37,597 bases of DNA, taken from Chlorobiaceae bacterium. Lineage in GTDB: Bacteria > Bacteroidota > Chlorobiia > Chlorobiales > Chlorobiaceae. Numbering within the stretch: the first letter of the stretch is position 1; each line of letters opens with the position of its first letter. The notes under the pieces were generated by a model. That model was not told the origin of the DNA. It made no database searches and saw only the letters and a program-made list of their open reading frames with translations. Below are positions 16,606 through 25,236 of this stretch, in pieces. A program made the translations under genes and the position numbers. The stretch lies in the NCBI GenBank assembly GCA_013334755.1, contig JAAXWX010000020.1, forward strand, positions 1 through 37,597, written 5' to 3'.

Positions 16606-18714
16606 ATGCAAAATAAAATAACTTCCCTTAAAGAACTGTCAAGAAATCTTTGGTGGTCGTGGGATACAGAAGCAAAACAGATTTTTGAAGAACTCTCTCC
16701 CCTGCTCTGGGAAAGAAATAATCATAATCCCGTCGAACTGTTACAGCATATTTCCAATAATGAACTGTTGGCGCGATGCGAGTTCGACTACGGAAAAAAA
16801 ATAGATCAGGTTTTTTCACGTTTTACAGCCTACCTGAACGAAAAGGAGACCTGGGCGGCAAAGAATGCTCCCGAACTGGTAAAAAATCCTGTTGCCTATT
16901 TCAGTGCAGAATTCGGAATTCATGAAAGCGTAAGAATTTATTCGGGTGGACTTGGAGTACTTGCCGGAGATCACATTAAATCCGCCAGTGACCTCGGCAT
17001 CAACTTTATAGGAATCACCCTGTTTTACAAAGAGGGCTATTTCCGCCAGTATCTCAATCACGATGGCTGGCAGATGGAAGATTATCCCCTGCAGCACCCG
17101 GAAAGCCTTCCGATAGAGAAAGTTACCGATGCTGACGGAAAAGATTTGATCATCTCGGTCAATATAGCACAAAGCGAAGTTTTTGCACAGGCATGGCGCC
17201 TCAAGGTAGGCCGGGCAACGCTTTACCTGCTTGACACCAATATTCCGGCAAATGAATCCCACTATCGTGACATCTGCTGCCGCGTCTACGGAGGTGACCA
17301 GAATATGCGTATCAACCAGGAGATTCTCCTCGGTATCGGCGGAGTCAAACTGCTTGACCAGCTCGGCATCAATCCCGCAGTCTATCACATGAACGAAGGC
17401 CACTCAGCATTTCTCACACTTGAGCTGCTCGCCCAGGAGCTTGCAAAAGGAGTCGCAGAGAAAGAGGCCATGGAAAATGTTCGCTCACGTTGCGTCTTCA
17501 CCACACACACTCCGGTGCCTGCAGGTCATGACCGCTTCTCGAGAGACATGATGCACTACACCTTCGATAAATACCTTTCATCCATCGGAATGAATTTCGA
17601 CGATCTGATGAGGCTGGGTTCTGAAAACAAAGAAAATATCTACGGGCTCTTCACCATGACGGTGCTTGCGCTGAACCTGTCACGATCAGCAAACGGCGTA
17701 TCGAAACTGCACGGAGAGGTTTCACGCGTCATGTGGCAGCACCTTTATGCCAAGAGTGCCGATGAGGTGCCTATTGGCCACATCACCAACGGCGTGCACG
17801 CCAGCAGCTGGACATGCGGACTTACCGATAATTTCTGGAAAAAATTCACAGGCAGTATTGATGAGATGTCTCTCTCACGCGAAACTGCTGAAGCCGCTCT
17901 GGCAAAAGTGACCGACAGCGAGCTCTGGTCACTGCGATACATCCTGAAACGTAACCTTATCGACTTCATTGACCGCTATCTGGCAAACCAGCTTTTTCAC
18001 CAGCATCTCAATTCGTACCAAAACGAATATGATACCGTGAAAGCGGCAAAAAACACGTTCTCTCCAGACGTCCTGACCATCGGGTTCGCGAGACGTTTTG
18101 CCACCTACAAGCGGGCACCGCTGATTTTCAGGGATCTTGACCGACTTGACAGAATCATCAATCATGCGACCATGCCGCTGCAGATTGTTTTTGCAGGGAA
18201 AGCCCATCCGCATGACGATGCAGGAAAAGACTATATCCGACAAATCGTCCAGCACTCCCGCCGCCCACAGTTCAGCGGTAAAGTTATTTTCCTTGAAAAC
18301 TACAATCTTGGCGTCGCCAAACGGATGGTTTCGGGCGTGGATGTCTGGCTCAACACACCGGTCAGGCCAATGGAAGCAAGCGGCACATCGGGCGAAAAAA
18401 CCGTACTGCATGGCGGACTGAATTTCAGTGTCCTTGATGGCTGGTGGCCTGAAGCCTATAACGGAGAAAACGGCTTTTCGATCGGCAACGGTGAATTCTT
18501 TGAAAACCATGAGGAGCAGGACAGTTTCGATGCTGAAAAACTGTACTCAACTCTGGAAAACCAGATTATCCCTTCATTTTATGACCGCGATGAAAAGAAC
18601 GTCCCGGTAAAATGGATCAAAAAGATACGGAACGCCATTGCCACAATAGCGCCGGAATACAATACCCACAGGATGGTACGGGACTATGCAACCAAATACT
18701 ATCTGAACAAATAA
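16606..18714 (+). CDS. glgP: alpha-glucan (glycogen) phosphorylase, short GT35 type
   Basis: Cleaves alpha-1,4-glucan ends with phosphate to release glucose 1-phosphate. At 702 residues it belongs to the shorter prokaryotic GT35 branch. It opens SLKELSRNLWWSWD, a typical N-terminus for that branch, and contains FSAEFGIHESVRIYSGGLGVLAGDH (here given as FSAEFGIH and GGLGVLAGDH), HMNEGHSAF and FTTHTPVPAGHD. The pyridoxal-phosphate lysine is K598 in EASGTSGEKTVLHGG. Green sulfur bacteria store glycogen in the light and ferment it in the dark, so this enzyme feeds the glycolytic route that includes the phosphofructokinase at 23 kb. No strong ribosome binding site; a hairpin follows the stop codon. 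Confidence 0.95.
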   Translation: MQNKITSLKELSRNLWWSWDTEAKQIFEELSPLLWERNNHNPVELLQHISNNELLARCEFDYGKKIDQVFSRFTAYLNEKETWAAKNAPELVKNPVAYFSAEFGIHESVRIYSGGLGVLAGDHIKSASDLGINFIGITLFYKEGYFRQYLNHDGWQMEDYPLQHPESLPIEKVTDADGKDLIISVNIAQSEVFAQAWRLKVGRATLYLLDTNIPANESHYRDICCRVYGGDQNMRINQEILLGIGGVKLLDQLGINPAVYHMNEGHSAFLTLELLAQELAKGVAEKEAMENVRSRCVFTTHTPVPAGHDRFSRDMMHYTFDKYLSSIGMNFDDLMRLGSENKENIYGLFTMTVLALNLSRSANGVSKLHGEVSRVMWQHLYAKSADEVPIGHITNGVHASSWTCGLTDNFWKKFTGSIDEMSLSRETAEAALAKVTDSELWSLRYILKRNLIDFIDRYLANQLFHQHLNSYQNEYDTVKAAKNTFSPDVLTIGFARRFATYKRAPLIFRDLDRLDRIINHATMPLQIVFAGKAHPHDDAGKDYIRQIVQHSRRPQFSGKVIFLENYNLGVAKRMVSGVDVWLNTPVRPMEASGTSGEKTVLHGGLNFSVLDGWWPEAYNGENGFSIGNGEFFENHEEQDSFDAEKLYSTLENQIIPSFYDRDEKNVPVKWIKKIRNAIATIAPEYNTHRMVRDYATKYYLNK

Positions 18715-18748
18715 GAGCGCTGGACTGAACTGTCAATGCGATATGTCC

Positions 18749-18788
18749 ATTCTGCTCCTGACTGGCAACTGCCGGTCAGGAGCAGAAT
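18749..18788 (+). terminator. 14-base perfect hairpin after glgP
   Basis: ATTCTGCTCCTGAC and GTCAGGAGCAGAAT flank a 12-base loop, 34 bases after the glgP stop. The T-run is short (TTTG), so termination strength is uncertain. The hairpin lies ahead of the chosen pyrD start and argues that the in-frame ATG at 18743 is not used. Confidence 0.6.
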
Positions 18789-18820
18789 TTGCAGCTATCC
18801 CTTTCAAGCACCGCAACACC

Positions 18821-19765
18821 ATGAGCCAATACGAAACCGCGAAACCTTCAAGCTGTGCGGCTGTATCCCTCGGCCGGGGACTTGAGCTGAAATCACCGGT
18901 ACTTCTTGCTTCCGGGACTGTTTCATTCGGCGAAGAACTCAGCCAATTCTGTGATCTATCCAAAATCGGAGGCATAGTAACCAAAGCAATTTCGCTTGAA
19001 CCAAGAGCAGGTAATTCGCCTCAACGTATCGCTGAAACACCCTCTGGCATGATCAATGCGATCGGATTGGCCAACGTTGGTGTGGAACGGTTCATTGCAG
19101 AAAAAGTGCCCTTTCTCCGCCAGCTCGATACTGCAGTTATCGTCAATATTGCCGGACGCTCAATCGATGACTACTGCGAAGTAGTATCAAAACTCAATGA
19201 AGTCGAGGGCCTTGATGGCTATGAAATAAACCTCTCCTGTCCCAACGTCAAGGGAGAATGCATGATTATGGGAGTCAGCCGGGAAGCTACCTTTGAGATT
19301 GTCTCGGAGCTGCGCAGGATAACCACCAGGCACCTTATGATCAAGCTGACACCGAATGTTACCTCCATCAGCTCAATCGCTCTGGCAGCAGAAGAAGCGG
19401 GTGCAGACTCACTCTCACTCATCAACACGGTAGTAGGCATGGCAATCAATTACAAAACCCGCAGGCCACTGCTGAAAAACATTACCGGAGGACTTTCGGG
19501 ACCGGCAATCAAGCCGATTGCCCTTGCAAAAGTATGGGAAGTGTACAATGCCGTAACGATTCCGGTTGTAGGCATGGGTGGCATTTCCTGCTTTGAGGAT
19601 GCCATGGAGTTCCTCCTGGCAGGCTCAAGCGCCATACAGATCGGCACCATGAACTTTGTTTACCCTGATATCGGCGAAAAAGTCGCCACAGCCATTGAGC
19701 AATACTTCTCATCTCCAGGAACCATAGCCCTCAGGGAGTACTGCGGAAGTCTTCTTACCGATTAG
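18821..19765 (+). CDS. pyrD: dihydroorotate dehydrogenase, class 1B type
   Basis: Oxidises dihydroorotate to orotate in pyrimidine synthesis. The chosen ATG gives 314 residues, the usual length. Motifs include SPVLLASGT (~25-33), VTKAISLEPRAGN with the FMN-contacting lysine K55, GLANVGVE, and the active-site cysteine C140 in INLSCPNVK, which marks class 1 enzymes (class 2 uses serine). Class 1B forms need a PyrK partner that links to NAD; pyrK is not in this window. An upstream in-frame ATG at 18743 would add 26 residues that encode a perfect hairpin and have no family resemblance. The stop codon overlaps the stop of the convergent DUF4407 gene by four bases, leaving no room for a terminator. 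Confidence 0.93.
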   Translation: MSQYETAKPSSCAAVSLGRGLELKSPVLLASGTVSFGEELSQFCDLSKIGGIVTKAISLEPRAGNSPQRIAETPSGMINAIGLANVGVERFIAEKVPFLRQLDTAVIVNIAGRSIDDYCEVVSKLNEVEGLDGYEINLSCPNVKGECMIMGVSREATFEIVSELRRITTRHLMIKLTPNVTSISSIALAAEEAGADSLSLINTVVGMAINYKTRRPLLKNITGGLSGPAIKPIALAKVWEVYNAVTIPVVGMGGISCFEDAMEFLLAGSSAIQIGTMNFVYPDIGEKVATAIEQYFSSPGTIALREYCGSLLTD

Positions 19766-20871
19766 CTCTTGCGTGCTGTACTCCTTTTATTTGAAAAATA
19801 TCTCTTTGTAATCCGCCCGGCATTTTTCACACTTGGACGACGAGACTCACCAAGACGATTGCGAACAATAGCTGAAGGATCGGTAAGTTTCTTTATAATA
19901 AGAGATTCCGATTCCCTGATATCCACATCGGAGGGTCCGATATCCGAAAGGAGCTTGACAATAAGCGGTGCACATTCAAAGGCAATAAAAAGCAGTGTAA
20001 TAAAATAGACCGCGTTGGCCGATGACTGGCTCTTATCGTTTGACGAATGGGTAAGCTCGCCCAGCGCCCAGTTCCTGTCGGCAAAACCTGCCCGGGCAGC
20101 TTTCCGGTCGAGCTGTTCATCGCTCAGCATCATCTGATTGTTAATCCCTTCTGCAGCTTTCTGCCGGTTCATGTAATCCTGGAGAGAGGCAAGCTGACTG
20201 GCCAGAAATTCAATCCTTACCTGTTTGACCGAAATAACCTGCTCCTTGTTTTTAGCATATGTCCCATATCCCTCAACACCCGACGTTGTTGAGGTTCGGG
20301 AACCAAACACCTCCGCTTTCAACTCTTCACGCAAACGGTTCACCCCATTGCTCAGCTGATCATACTCTTCCTGGTACTTTTTAATCTGAGCAAGTTCAAG
20401 AGAATATTTCTGCCTGAAAGAATCCTGCACCTTCACTATCCGCTCTTTCTGGTCGGAAAGGAAGCGGGCTCTTAACTCTTCATGGATCTCCTTGTCAAAT
20501 ATTTTCAGTTCAAGGGGACGGGCAATAACGATGGCAATCAGTACAGCAAAAACCAGCCTTGGAGATGCCTGGTAAAATTGTTTCAACCCTTTCGAGCTCT
20601 TTTTGATGCTTGAAACGATATAACGATCAAGGTTGAAAATTGCCATACCCCAGAGAAGTCCAAACATCACCGACCACAGTTCGGCATAAGAACTCCCGGC
20701 AAAGACAAAGTAGAGTGCATAACCACCAGACATTCCGGCAAAAAGTGCCGTAAACAAGATTGTCGCCCCAATACCGGAATATTTACTGTGTTCGGTCGGA
20801 TATTTTTCAATCATGGCAAGCGGGGTTCCGGAACAAATCCAGAAAAAACGCTGCAGTCGTGAAGAAATCAT
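19762..20871 (-). CDS. DUF4407 membrane protein with long coiled-coil segment
   Basis: 369 residues. The N-terminal part holds about three membrane helices (~34-57, 63-79, 105-119), with the characteristic GMAIFNLDRYIVSS motif after the second. A charged, probably coiled-coil region (~125-275) follows, then one more helix (~285-305) and a basic tail. This layout matches DUF4407, whose function is unknown. The internal ATG was chosen because GGAGAG lies seven bases before it; the ATG five codons upstream has no such site. The leader contains a terminator-like structure read on this strand. Helix topology would place the coiled coil on one side of the membrane, consistent with a sensing or scaffolding role, but that is speculation. 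Confidence 0.8.
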   Translation of the reverse strand: MISSRLQRFFWICSGTPLAMIEKYPTEHSKYSGIGATILFTALFAGMSGGYALYFVFAGSSYAELWSVMFGLLWGMAIFNLDRYIVSSIKKSSKGLKQFYQASPRLVFAVLIAIVIARPLELKIFDKEIHEELRARFLSDQKERIVKVQDSFRQKYSLELAQIKKYQEEYDQLSNGVNRLREELKAEVFGSRTSTTSGVEGYGTYAKNKEQVISVKQVRIEFLASQLASLQDYMNRQKAAEGINNQMMLSDEQLDRKAARAGFADRNWALGELTHSSNDKSQSSANAVYFITLLFIAFECAPLIVKLLSDIGPSDVDIRESESLIIKKLTDPSAIVRNRLGESRRPSVKNAGRITKRYFSNKRSTARKS

Positions 20872-20950
20872 GCCATTACTCTCCATGAAAATTTTTGTTC
20901 ACTTCTTCGTACCGGTAAGTTAACCTCCGACAGCATAACAAGCAATCAGG

Positions 20951-21004
20951 AAAAAACCGCTCGTTCTTTCATCCTCTTGTCAGGAGAGCTGACAGTAAGC
21001 GGTT
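20951..21004 (-). promoter_or_regulatory. terminator-like hairpin in the leader of the DUF4407 gene (possible attenuator)
   Basis: Read leftward: AACCGCT, a 36-base interval containing an inner hairpin (TGTCA-N7-TGACA), then AGCGGTT continuing into a T6 run. No gene on this strand lies upstream that would need a terminator, because ispF runs the other way. The structure sits about 80-130 bases before the DUF4407 start codon. Whether it terminates, and what might control it, is unknown. Confidence 0.45.
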
Positions 21005-21064
21005 CTGATATTTCAATGATTTATTCTATCTTGGATGCCTGCATTTATAACCCTTAACCCCTGA

Positions 21065-21544
21065 ATGACCATGCGTATTGGAATTGGTATCGATGTACAC
21101 CCTTTTGCAGAAGGCCGGAAGCTTGTGATCGGTGGTGTTCATATCCCTGGACACAAAGGACTTGACGGACACAGTGATGCCGATGTTCTGCTTCATGCTG
21201 TCAGTGATGCCCTTCTTGGTGCAGCAGCACTGGGAGACATCGGGCTGCATTTTCCCAACACAAGCCAGGAATTCAAGGATATCGACAGTATGATCCTCCT
21301 CAAGCACGTTAAAAAGCTGCTTGAAAAGCATGGTTACCAGACTGTTAACGTCGATGCCATGCTGCTTCTTGAAGAGCCAAAAATTGCCTCTTACATTACC
21401 GAGATGCGCAAAAACATAGCGCGCTGTCTTGACATTGAGATCAGTTTGGTATCGGTCAAAGCAACAACCAACGAAAAACTTGGTTACATCGGACGGGAAG
21501 AGGGAGCTGCCGCGCATGCTGTCTGTATCATCCGCTCTGCTTAA
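21065..21544 (+). CDS. ispF: 2-C-methyl-D-erythritol 2,4-cyclodiphosphate synthase
   Basis: Fifth step of the MEP isoprenoid route: it cyclises CDP-methylerythritol phosphate and releases CMP. Isoprenoids are needed here for the bacteriochlorophyll tail, carotenoids and quinones. Numbered from the second ATG (21071), zinc ligands D8 and H10 (GIGIDVH) and H42 ([12 protein letters not shown]) fall exactly where they do in E. coli IspF, so that start may be the true one; the first ATG adds only two residues. The [11 protein letters not shown] and [21 protein letters not shown] blocks are diagnostic. The TAA stop overlaps the stop of the convergent permease gene by four bases. Confidence 0.96.
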   Translation: MTMRIGIGIDVHPFAEGRKLVIGGVHIPGHKGLDGHSDADVLLHAVSDALLGAAALGDIGLHFPNTSQEFKDIDSMILLKHVKKLLEKHGYQTVNVDAMLLLEEPKIASYITEMRKNIARCLDIEISLVSVKATTNEKLGYIGREEGAAAHAVCIIRSA

Positions 21545-22815
21545 GCTCCGACTTCACCCCTGAGAATACTGACCGGCACATAGCGTGTCGCCTTTCTTGC
21601 CGGGCTCCATGAGGAGAGCACGGCAATAAGGATACCGAAAACAATCACGATCAGATGGGCATCCGGCATCTCAATAATGTTGATCCGGTCACTTTTCAGC
21701 ACGCCTGCGGTACTTGCCTCAAAGCGGATAGAAGCAACCAACTGGCAGATCAGATGTCCAAGCGGACTGCCGATAAGCACCCCGAGCACACCAATCATAA
21801 ACCCTTCAAGCATGAAAATACGGGTAATATTCCCGCCCGGCATCCCCATGGATCGCATGATTGCTATATCCTTGACTTTCTGCAAAATAACCGTCGTCAT
21901 GACAGAGGAGACGCCGAGACCGGCCACAACAAAAACAAACCCTACAAGAACCAGTGTAATCACTGCATTGCGGTTGTAGAACTCGATGACATTGCGGTTC
22001 GTTTCATCCCAGCTCTCACTTTTATAGCCACTGAGCGCCTCGACTCTGTCAGAGGTCTCCTGGGCACGCTCAACATGCGCCGTTCTCAAACCGACACCAC
22101 TTACCGAATTGGCTGCAATTCCCTCCATTCTCTGGGCAAAGGAGAGGTTGACATAGGCCTCTCGCTCATCTTTGGCATTGAAACCACTGCTGAAGCGCCC
22201 CACAACTGTTACAGGAAACTCTTCGCTGTTTTTTGTCACAAGAACAATCCTGTCGCGGTAGCGGGCGTTAAGTTTTTTAGCCAGAAGATCACCGACCAGA
22301 ACACCATTTGGCGTTGATGCAAGCTCTTCAAGGGCATTCTTCTCAAGAAGGTTTTTTTTTAACCCTGCAATATCAGCTTCAAGAGAAGGCACAACACCAC
22401 GCACAATGCAGGGGGTAAAACGGGTTTTATTGCGCGCAATCACTTTGCTGAGAACAAATGGAGAAATGCTTCGAAGCTCCTCAACTGAACGGATGCTCTG
22501 GACAACCTCGGTATAATTCTTGATAACTTCCTGTTCATCAAGATTGATATTTTTTGTCACCATGGAGACCCTGCTGCCGTGCTTCTCAATAATATTATCA
22601 GGCACCAGCGGCACAACCCTTTCTGCAGTGACAAGCACATGAGGTGCGGTATCAATCACCTTGGCAACAACGTTTGATGAAGAACCCCGTGAAACGGATA
22701 TGGTCGTCACCAGCATGGCTGAACCGACAGCCACACCGAGTGCGGTAAGGAGGGTCTGGCGCTTTCTTTCCCTGAGATGCACAAAAGCAATCCTCGCCTG
22801 ATCTCTGTAGTTCAT
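21541..22815 (-). CDS. ABC transporter permease, FtsX/MacB/LolE type
   Basis: 424 residues with the standard layout. One N-terminal membrane helix (~21-42) follows [18 protein letters not shown] large periplasmic domain (~45-280) comes next, then three C-terminal helices, the first in [20 protein letters not shown] followed by the coupling segment [18 protein letters not shown]. The C-terminus reads [20 protein letters not shown]. Proteins of this class work as dimers with a cytoplasmic ATPase and move lipoproteins, peptides or drugs by mechanotransmission instead of a true channel. No ATPase or second permease gene lies next to it here, so it is an orphan in this context. LolC/E-like lipoprotein release is a reasonable guess, not proven. 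Confidence 0.87.
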   Translation of the reverse strand: MNYRDQARIAFVHLRERKRQTLLTALGVAVGSAMLVTTISVSRGSSSNVVAKVIDTAPHVLVTAERVVPLVPDNIIEKHGSRVSMVTKNINLDEQEVIKNYTEVVQSIRSVEELRSISPFVLSKVIARNKTRFTPCIVRGVVPSLEADIAGLKKNLLEKNALEELASTPNGVLVGDLLAKKLNARYRDRIVLVTKNSEEFPVTVVGRFSSGFNAKDEREAYVNLSFAQRMEGIAANSVSGVGLRTAHVERAQETSDRVEALSGYKSESWDETNRNVIEFYNRNAVITLVLVGFVFVVAGLGVSSVMTTVILQKVKDIAIMRSMGMPGGNITRIFMLEGFMIGVLGVLIGSPLGHLICQLVASIRFEASTAGVLKSDRINIIEMPDAHLIVIVFGILIAVLSSWSPARKATRYVPVSILRGEVGA

Positions 22816-22905
22816 TAAAAAATAGGTAGTTCAGCCATCCCAATACGCATGAGATGATATTAAATTTTGAGACTTATCGTTGAAAAATCACACAAAAAAT
22901 CTATC

Positions 22906-22934
22906 TTGACTGCCATAAGCGGGAAAGATTATAT
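22906..22934 (+). promoter_or_regulatory. sigma-70-like promoter for pfkA
   Basis: TTGACT, 17 bases, then TTATAT, with the start codon 65 bases beyond. A close match to consensus in both hexamers and spacing. Confidence 0.7.
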
Positions 22935-22998
22935 CCCGACAAATAAATAAATTCGACCATTAAATACTAACCTTAGCTTTGAATAGGAGAGCATAACT

Positions 22999-24204
22999 GT
23001 GAAAAAAATTGGTATCCTCACCAGCGGCGGGGATTGCGGCGGACTTAATGCTGTGCTGAAAGGTGCGGCAATGATGGCCCTGTCAAAAGAGCTGGAACTT
23101 TATATCATCCCTAACGGCTACGCTGGTTTATACAATCTGGTCGATCAGGAGACGATTGTCCGGCTCGACCAGGTTCGGCTTGACCGGTTCGACGCAAGTT
23201 TTGCCGGATCCGAAGCAGGGCATTCGAGAGTTAAAATCAAGGCCATCAGCAATCCTGAAAAGTACAACCGCATCAAGGCCGGTATGAAAAAATTCGGAAT
23301 TGATGCACTCGTTATCAGCGGAGGCGACGATTCAGGCAGCGTCATGGTTGATCTAAACCAGCAAGGAATTCAGTGCATCCATGCACCGAAAACCATGGAC
23401 CTCGACCTCCAGACCTACTCGGTCGGCGGTGATTCAACAATCAACCGCATCGCACAATTTGTACACGACCTGAAAACAACAGGCAAAACCCACAACAGGG
23501 TACTGGTCACTGAAGTATTCGGCCGTTATGCCGGCCATACCGCTTTCCGCAGCGGTGTCGCGGCTGAAGCTGACTGTATTCTCATACCTGAAATTCCGGC
23601 AGACTGGGATGTTGTTTACGAACATCTTGCCGAGCGCTTTACCCGCAGGATCAGGGAGAGCGATGTCCATAGCGGCACCTATACCATTGTTGTTGCTGAA
23701 GGGCTGAAAAATGCCGATGGCAGTGATATCGTTGATGAATCGGCAGGCATTGACGCCTTTGGTCACAAAAAACTTGCCGGAGCAGGAAAATTCACCTGCC
23801 AGCAGATCCAGAAGAGAATGAAGACTGATCCGGCAATGCCGATTTTCATGAAAGAGACCGGCATGTTCGTTGAAGGAGTCTATGAAATTCCGGAGGTACG
23901 CGAAATCCATCCCGGCCACCTTGTCCGTTCAGGCAACTCGTCAGCATACGACATCAATTTCGGCTTTGAAGCCGGAGCCGCAGCCATACTGCTCCTGCTC
24001 GACGGCAAAACCGGAGTAACAATCTCCAAGGTAAAGGGACGCAAAATCGAATTCATTGAATCAAGCAAGGCGATTGTACAGCGTCACGTCGATCTTGACC
24101 ATGTCGCCATGTATGAAGCGCTCGGGATCTGCTTCGGTCGGAAGGCCAACGCTTACGAACCGATTCTGCGCGAAGTCGAAGGTGTTTACGAAAGAATCTA
24201 CTGA
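22999..24204 (+). CDS. pfkA: 6-phosphofructokinase with PPi-type active-site residues
   Basis: 401 residues of the PFK fold. The start is GTG, supported by AGGAG nine bases upstream. The N-terminal phosphate loop reads TSGGDCGGLNAV. Two positions decide the phosphoryl donor. Where ATP enzymes have GGDGS, this has GGDD (D111). Where they have PGT, this has P130-K131-T132. Aspartate plus lysine is the pattern of pyrophosphate-dependent enzymes (established for the family). The catalytic D134 and D136 are kept, but the asparagine between them (PKTIDND in most members) is leucine here. EVFGRYAGHTA matches the fructose 6-phosphate site. A PPi enzyme would be reversible and save ATP during glycogen fermentation and gluconeogenesis. 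A consensus promoter precedes it and a strong terminator follows. Confidence 0.9.
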   Translation: MKKIGILTSGGDCGGLNAVLKGAAMMALSKELELYIIPNGYAGLYNLVDQETIVRLDQVRLDRFDASFAGSEAGHSRVKIKAISNPEKYNRIKAGMKKFGIDALVISGGDDSGSVMVDLNQQGIQCIHAPKTMDLDLQTYSVGGDSTINRIAQFVHDLKTTGKTHNRVLVTEVFGRYAGHTAFRSGVAAEADCILIPEIPADWDVVYEHLAERFTRRIRESDVHSGTYTIVVAEGLKNADGSDIVDESAGIDAFGHKKLAGAGKFTCQQIQKRMKTDPAMPIFMKETGMFVEGVYEIPEVREIHPGHLVRSGNSSAYDINFGFEAGAAAILLLLDGKTGVTISKVKGRKIEFIESSKAIVQRHVDLDHVAMYEALGICFGRKANAYEPILREVEGVYERIY

Positions 24205-24225
24205 CCCTTTCATTATGCCGTACAT

Positions 24226-24257
24226 AAAAAACCCCGCGTTCTGTTGCGGGGTTTTTT
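24226..24257 (+). terminator. strong intrinsic terminator after pfkA
   Basis: AAAAAACCCCGC, an eight-base loop, GCGGGGTTTTTT. A perfect 12-base stem including an A/T extension, 21 bases after the pfkA stop. The flanking A-run means it could also work on the minus strand. Confidence 0.92.
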
Positions 24258-24308
24258 ATATCTTGAAGTATAATATCTGATAATGCTTTAACACCCAACG
24301 CCTGTATC

Positions 24309-25220
24309 ATGAACAAGTCTGCTAAAATCTGGATGAACGGCGAACTGATTGACTGGATTGACGCTAAAATCCACATTCTGTCACATGTTGTCCACTACGG
24401 TTCATCTATTTTTGAAGGAATACGCTGCTATGAGACCCTCAAGGGCTCTGCAGTTCTCTTTCTGGACGAACATATCAAACGACTCAGGGATTCGTCGAAA
24501 ATATACCGTATTGAAATTCCTTACTCCGAAAAAGAGCTGAAAGAGGCCATCATCAGCACGATCCAGGCCAACAATCACAAATCCTGCTATATCCGTCCGC
24601 TGGTCTATCGCGGTCAGGGAGCTCTGGGTGTCAACCCGCACCGTGCATCAATCGAGGTTGCGATTGCTACCTGGGAATGGGGTGCCTACCTTGGTGAAGA
24701 TGTGCTTGAAACCGGCGTTGACGTCCGAGTCTCATCATGGAACCGCCCAGCTCCCAATACCCTGCCGGCATGGGCAAAAGCCGGAGGGAACTACCTGAAT
24801 TCGCAGCTCATCAAGATGGAAGCACTGATGGATGACTATGCAGAGGGGCTTGCGCTCGATGTCAATGGTTATGTTTCGGAAGGAAGCGGCGAAAATATTT
24901 TTGTTGTCCGTGATGGAATTATATATACACCCATGTCGGCTCAGTCGATACTGCCTGGCTTTACCCGCTACGCCATCATGCATATTGCCAAAGAGTACGG
25001 CTACGAAGTCCGGGAAACTCTGATTCCCCGTGAAGCACTTTATATTGCCGATGAGGTTTTCCTGACCGGCACTGCTGCTGAAATCACTCCGGTCAGAAGT
25101 ATCGACAAGTACCCGATCGGCAATGAAAAACGGGGCCCGATTACCGAAGTACTGCAGCATGCATATCTCAAAATCGTCCAGACCGGCGAAGATCCGTACA
25201 ACTGGCTAACCTTTATCTGA
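24309..25220 (+). CDS. ilvE: branched-chain amino acid aminotransferase
   Basis: Fold-type IV PLP enzyme, 303 residues, catalysing the last step of valine, leucine and isoleucine synthesis with glutamate. The N-terminus GELIDWIDAKIHILSHVVHYGSS (given here as WIDAKIHILSHVVHYG) and FEGIRCY are typical, RPLVYRG follows near residue 96, and the cofactor lysine is K157 in PNTLPAWAKAGGNYLNS. The EGSGENIFVV and FLTGTAAEITPV blocks complete the signature. A TATAAT sequence 35 bases before the ATG may be part of its own promoter, but its -35 region overlaps the pfkA terminator. Sixteen bases separate it from the next gene, so the two are probably co-transcribed. Confidence 0.96.
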   Translation: MNKSAKIWMNGELIDWIDAKIHILSHVVHYGSSIFEGIRCYETLKGSAVLFLDEHIKRLRDSSKIYRIEIPYSEKELKEAIISTIQANNHKSCYIRPLVYRGQGALGVNPHRASIEVAIATWEWGAYLGEDVLETGVDVRVSSWNRPAPNTLPAWAKAGGNYLNSQLIKMEALMDDYAEGLALDVNGYVSEGSGENIFVVRDGIIYTPMSAQSILPGFTRYAIMHIAKEYGYEVRETLIPREALYIADEVFLTGTAAEITPVRSIDKYPIGNEKRGPITEVLQHAYLKIVQTGEDPYNWLTFI

Positions 25221-25236
25221 GCACGGCAAGGCAGGC

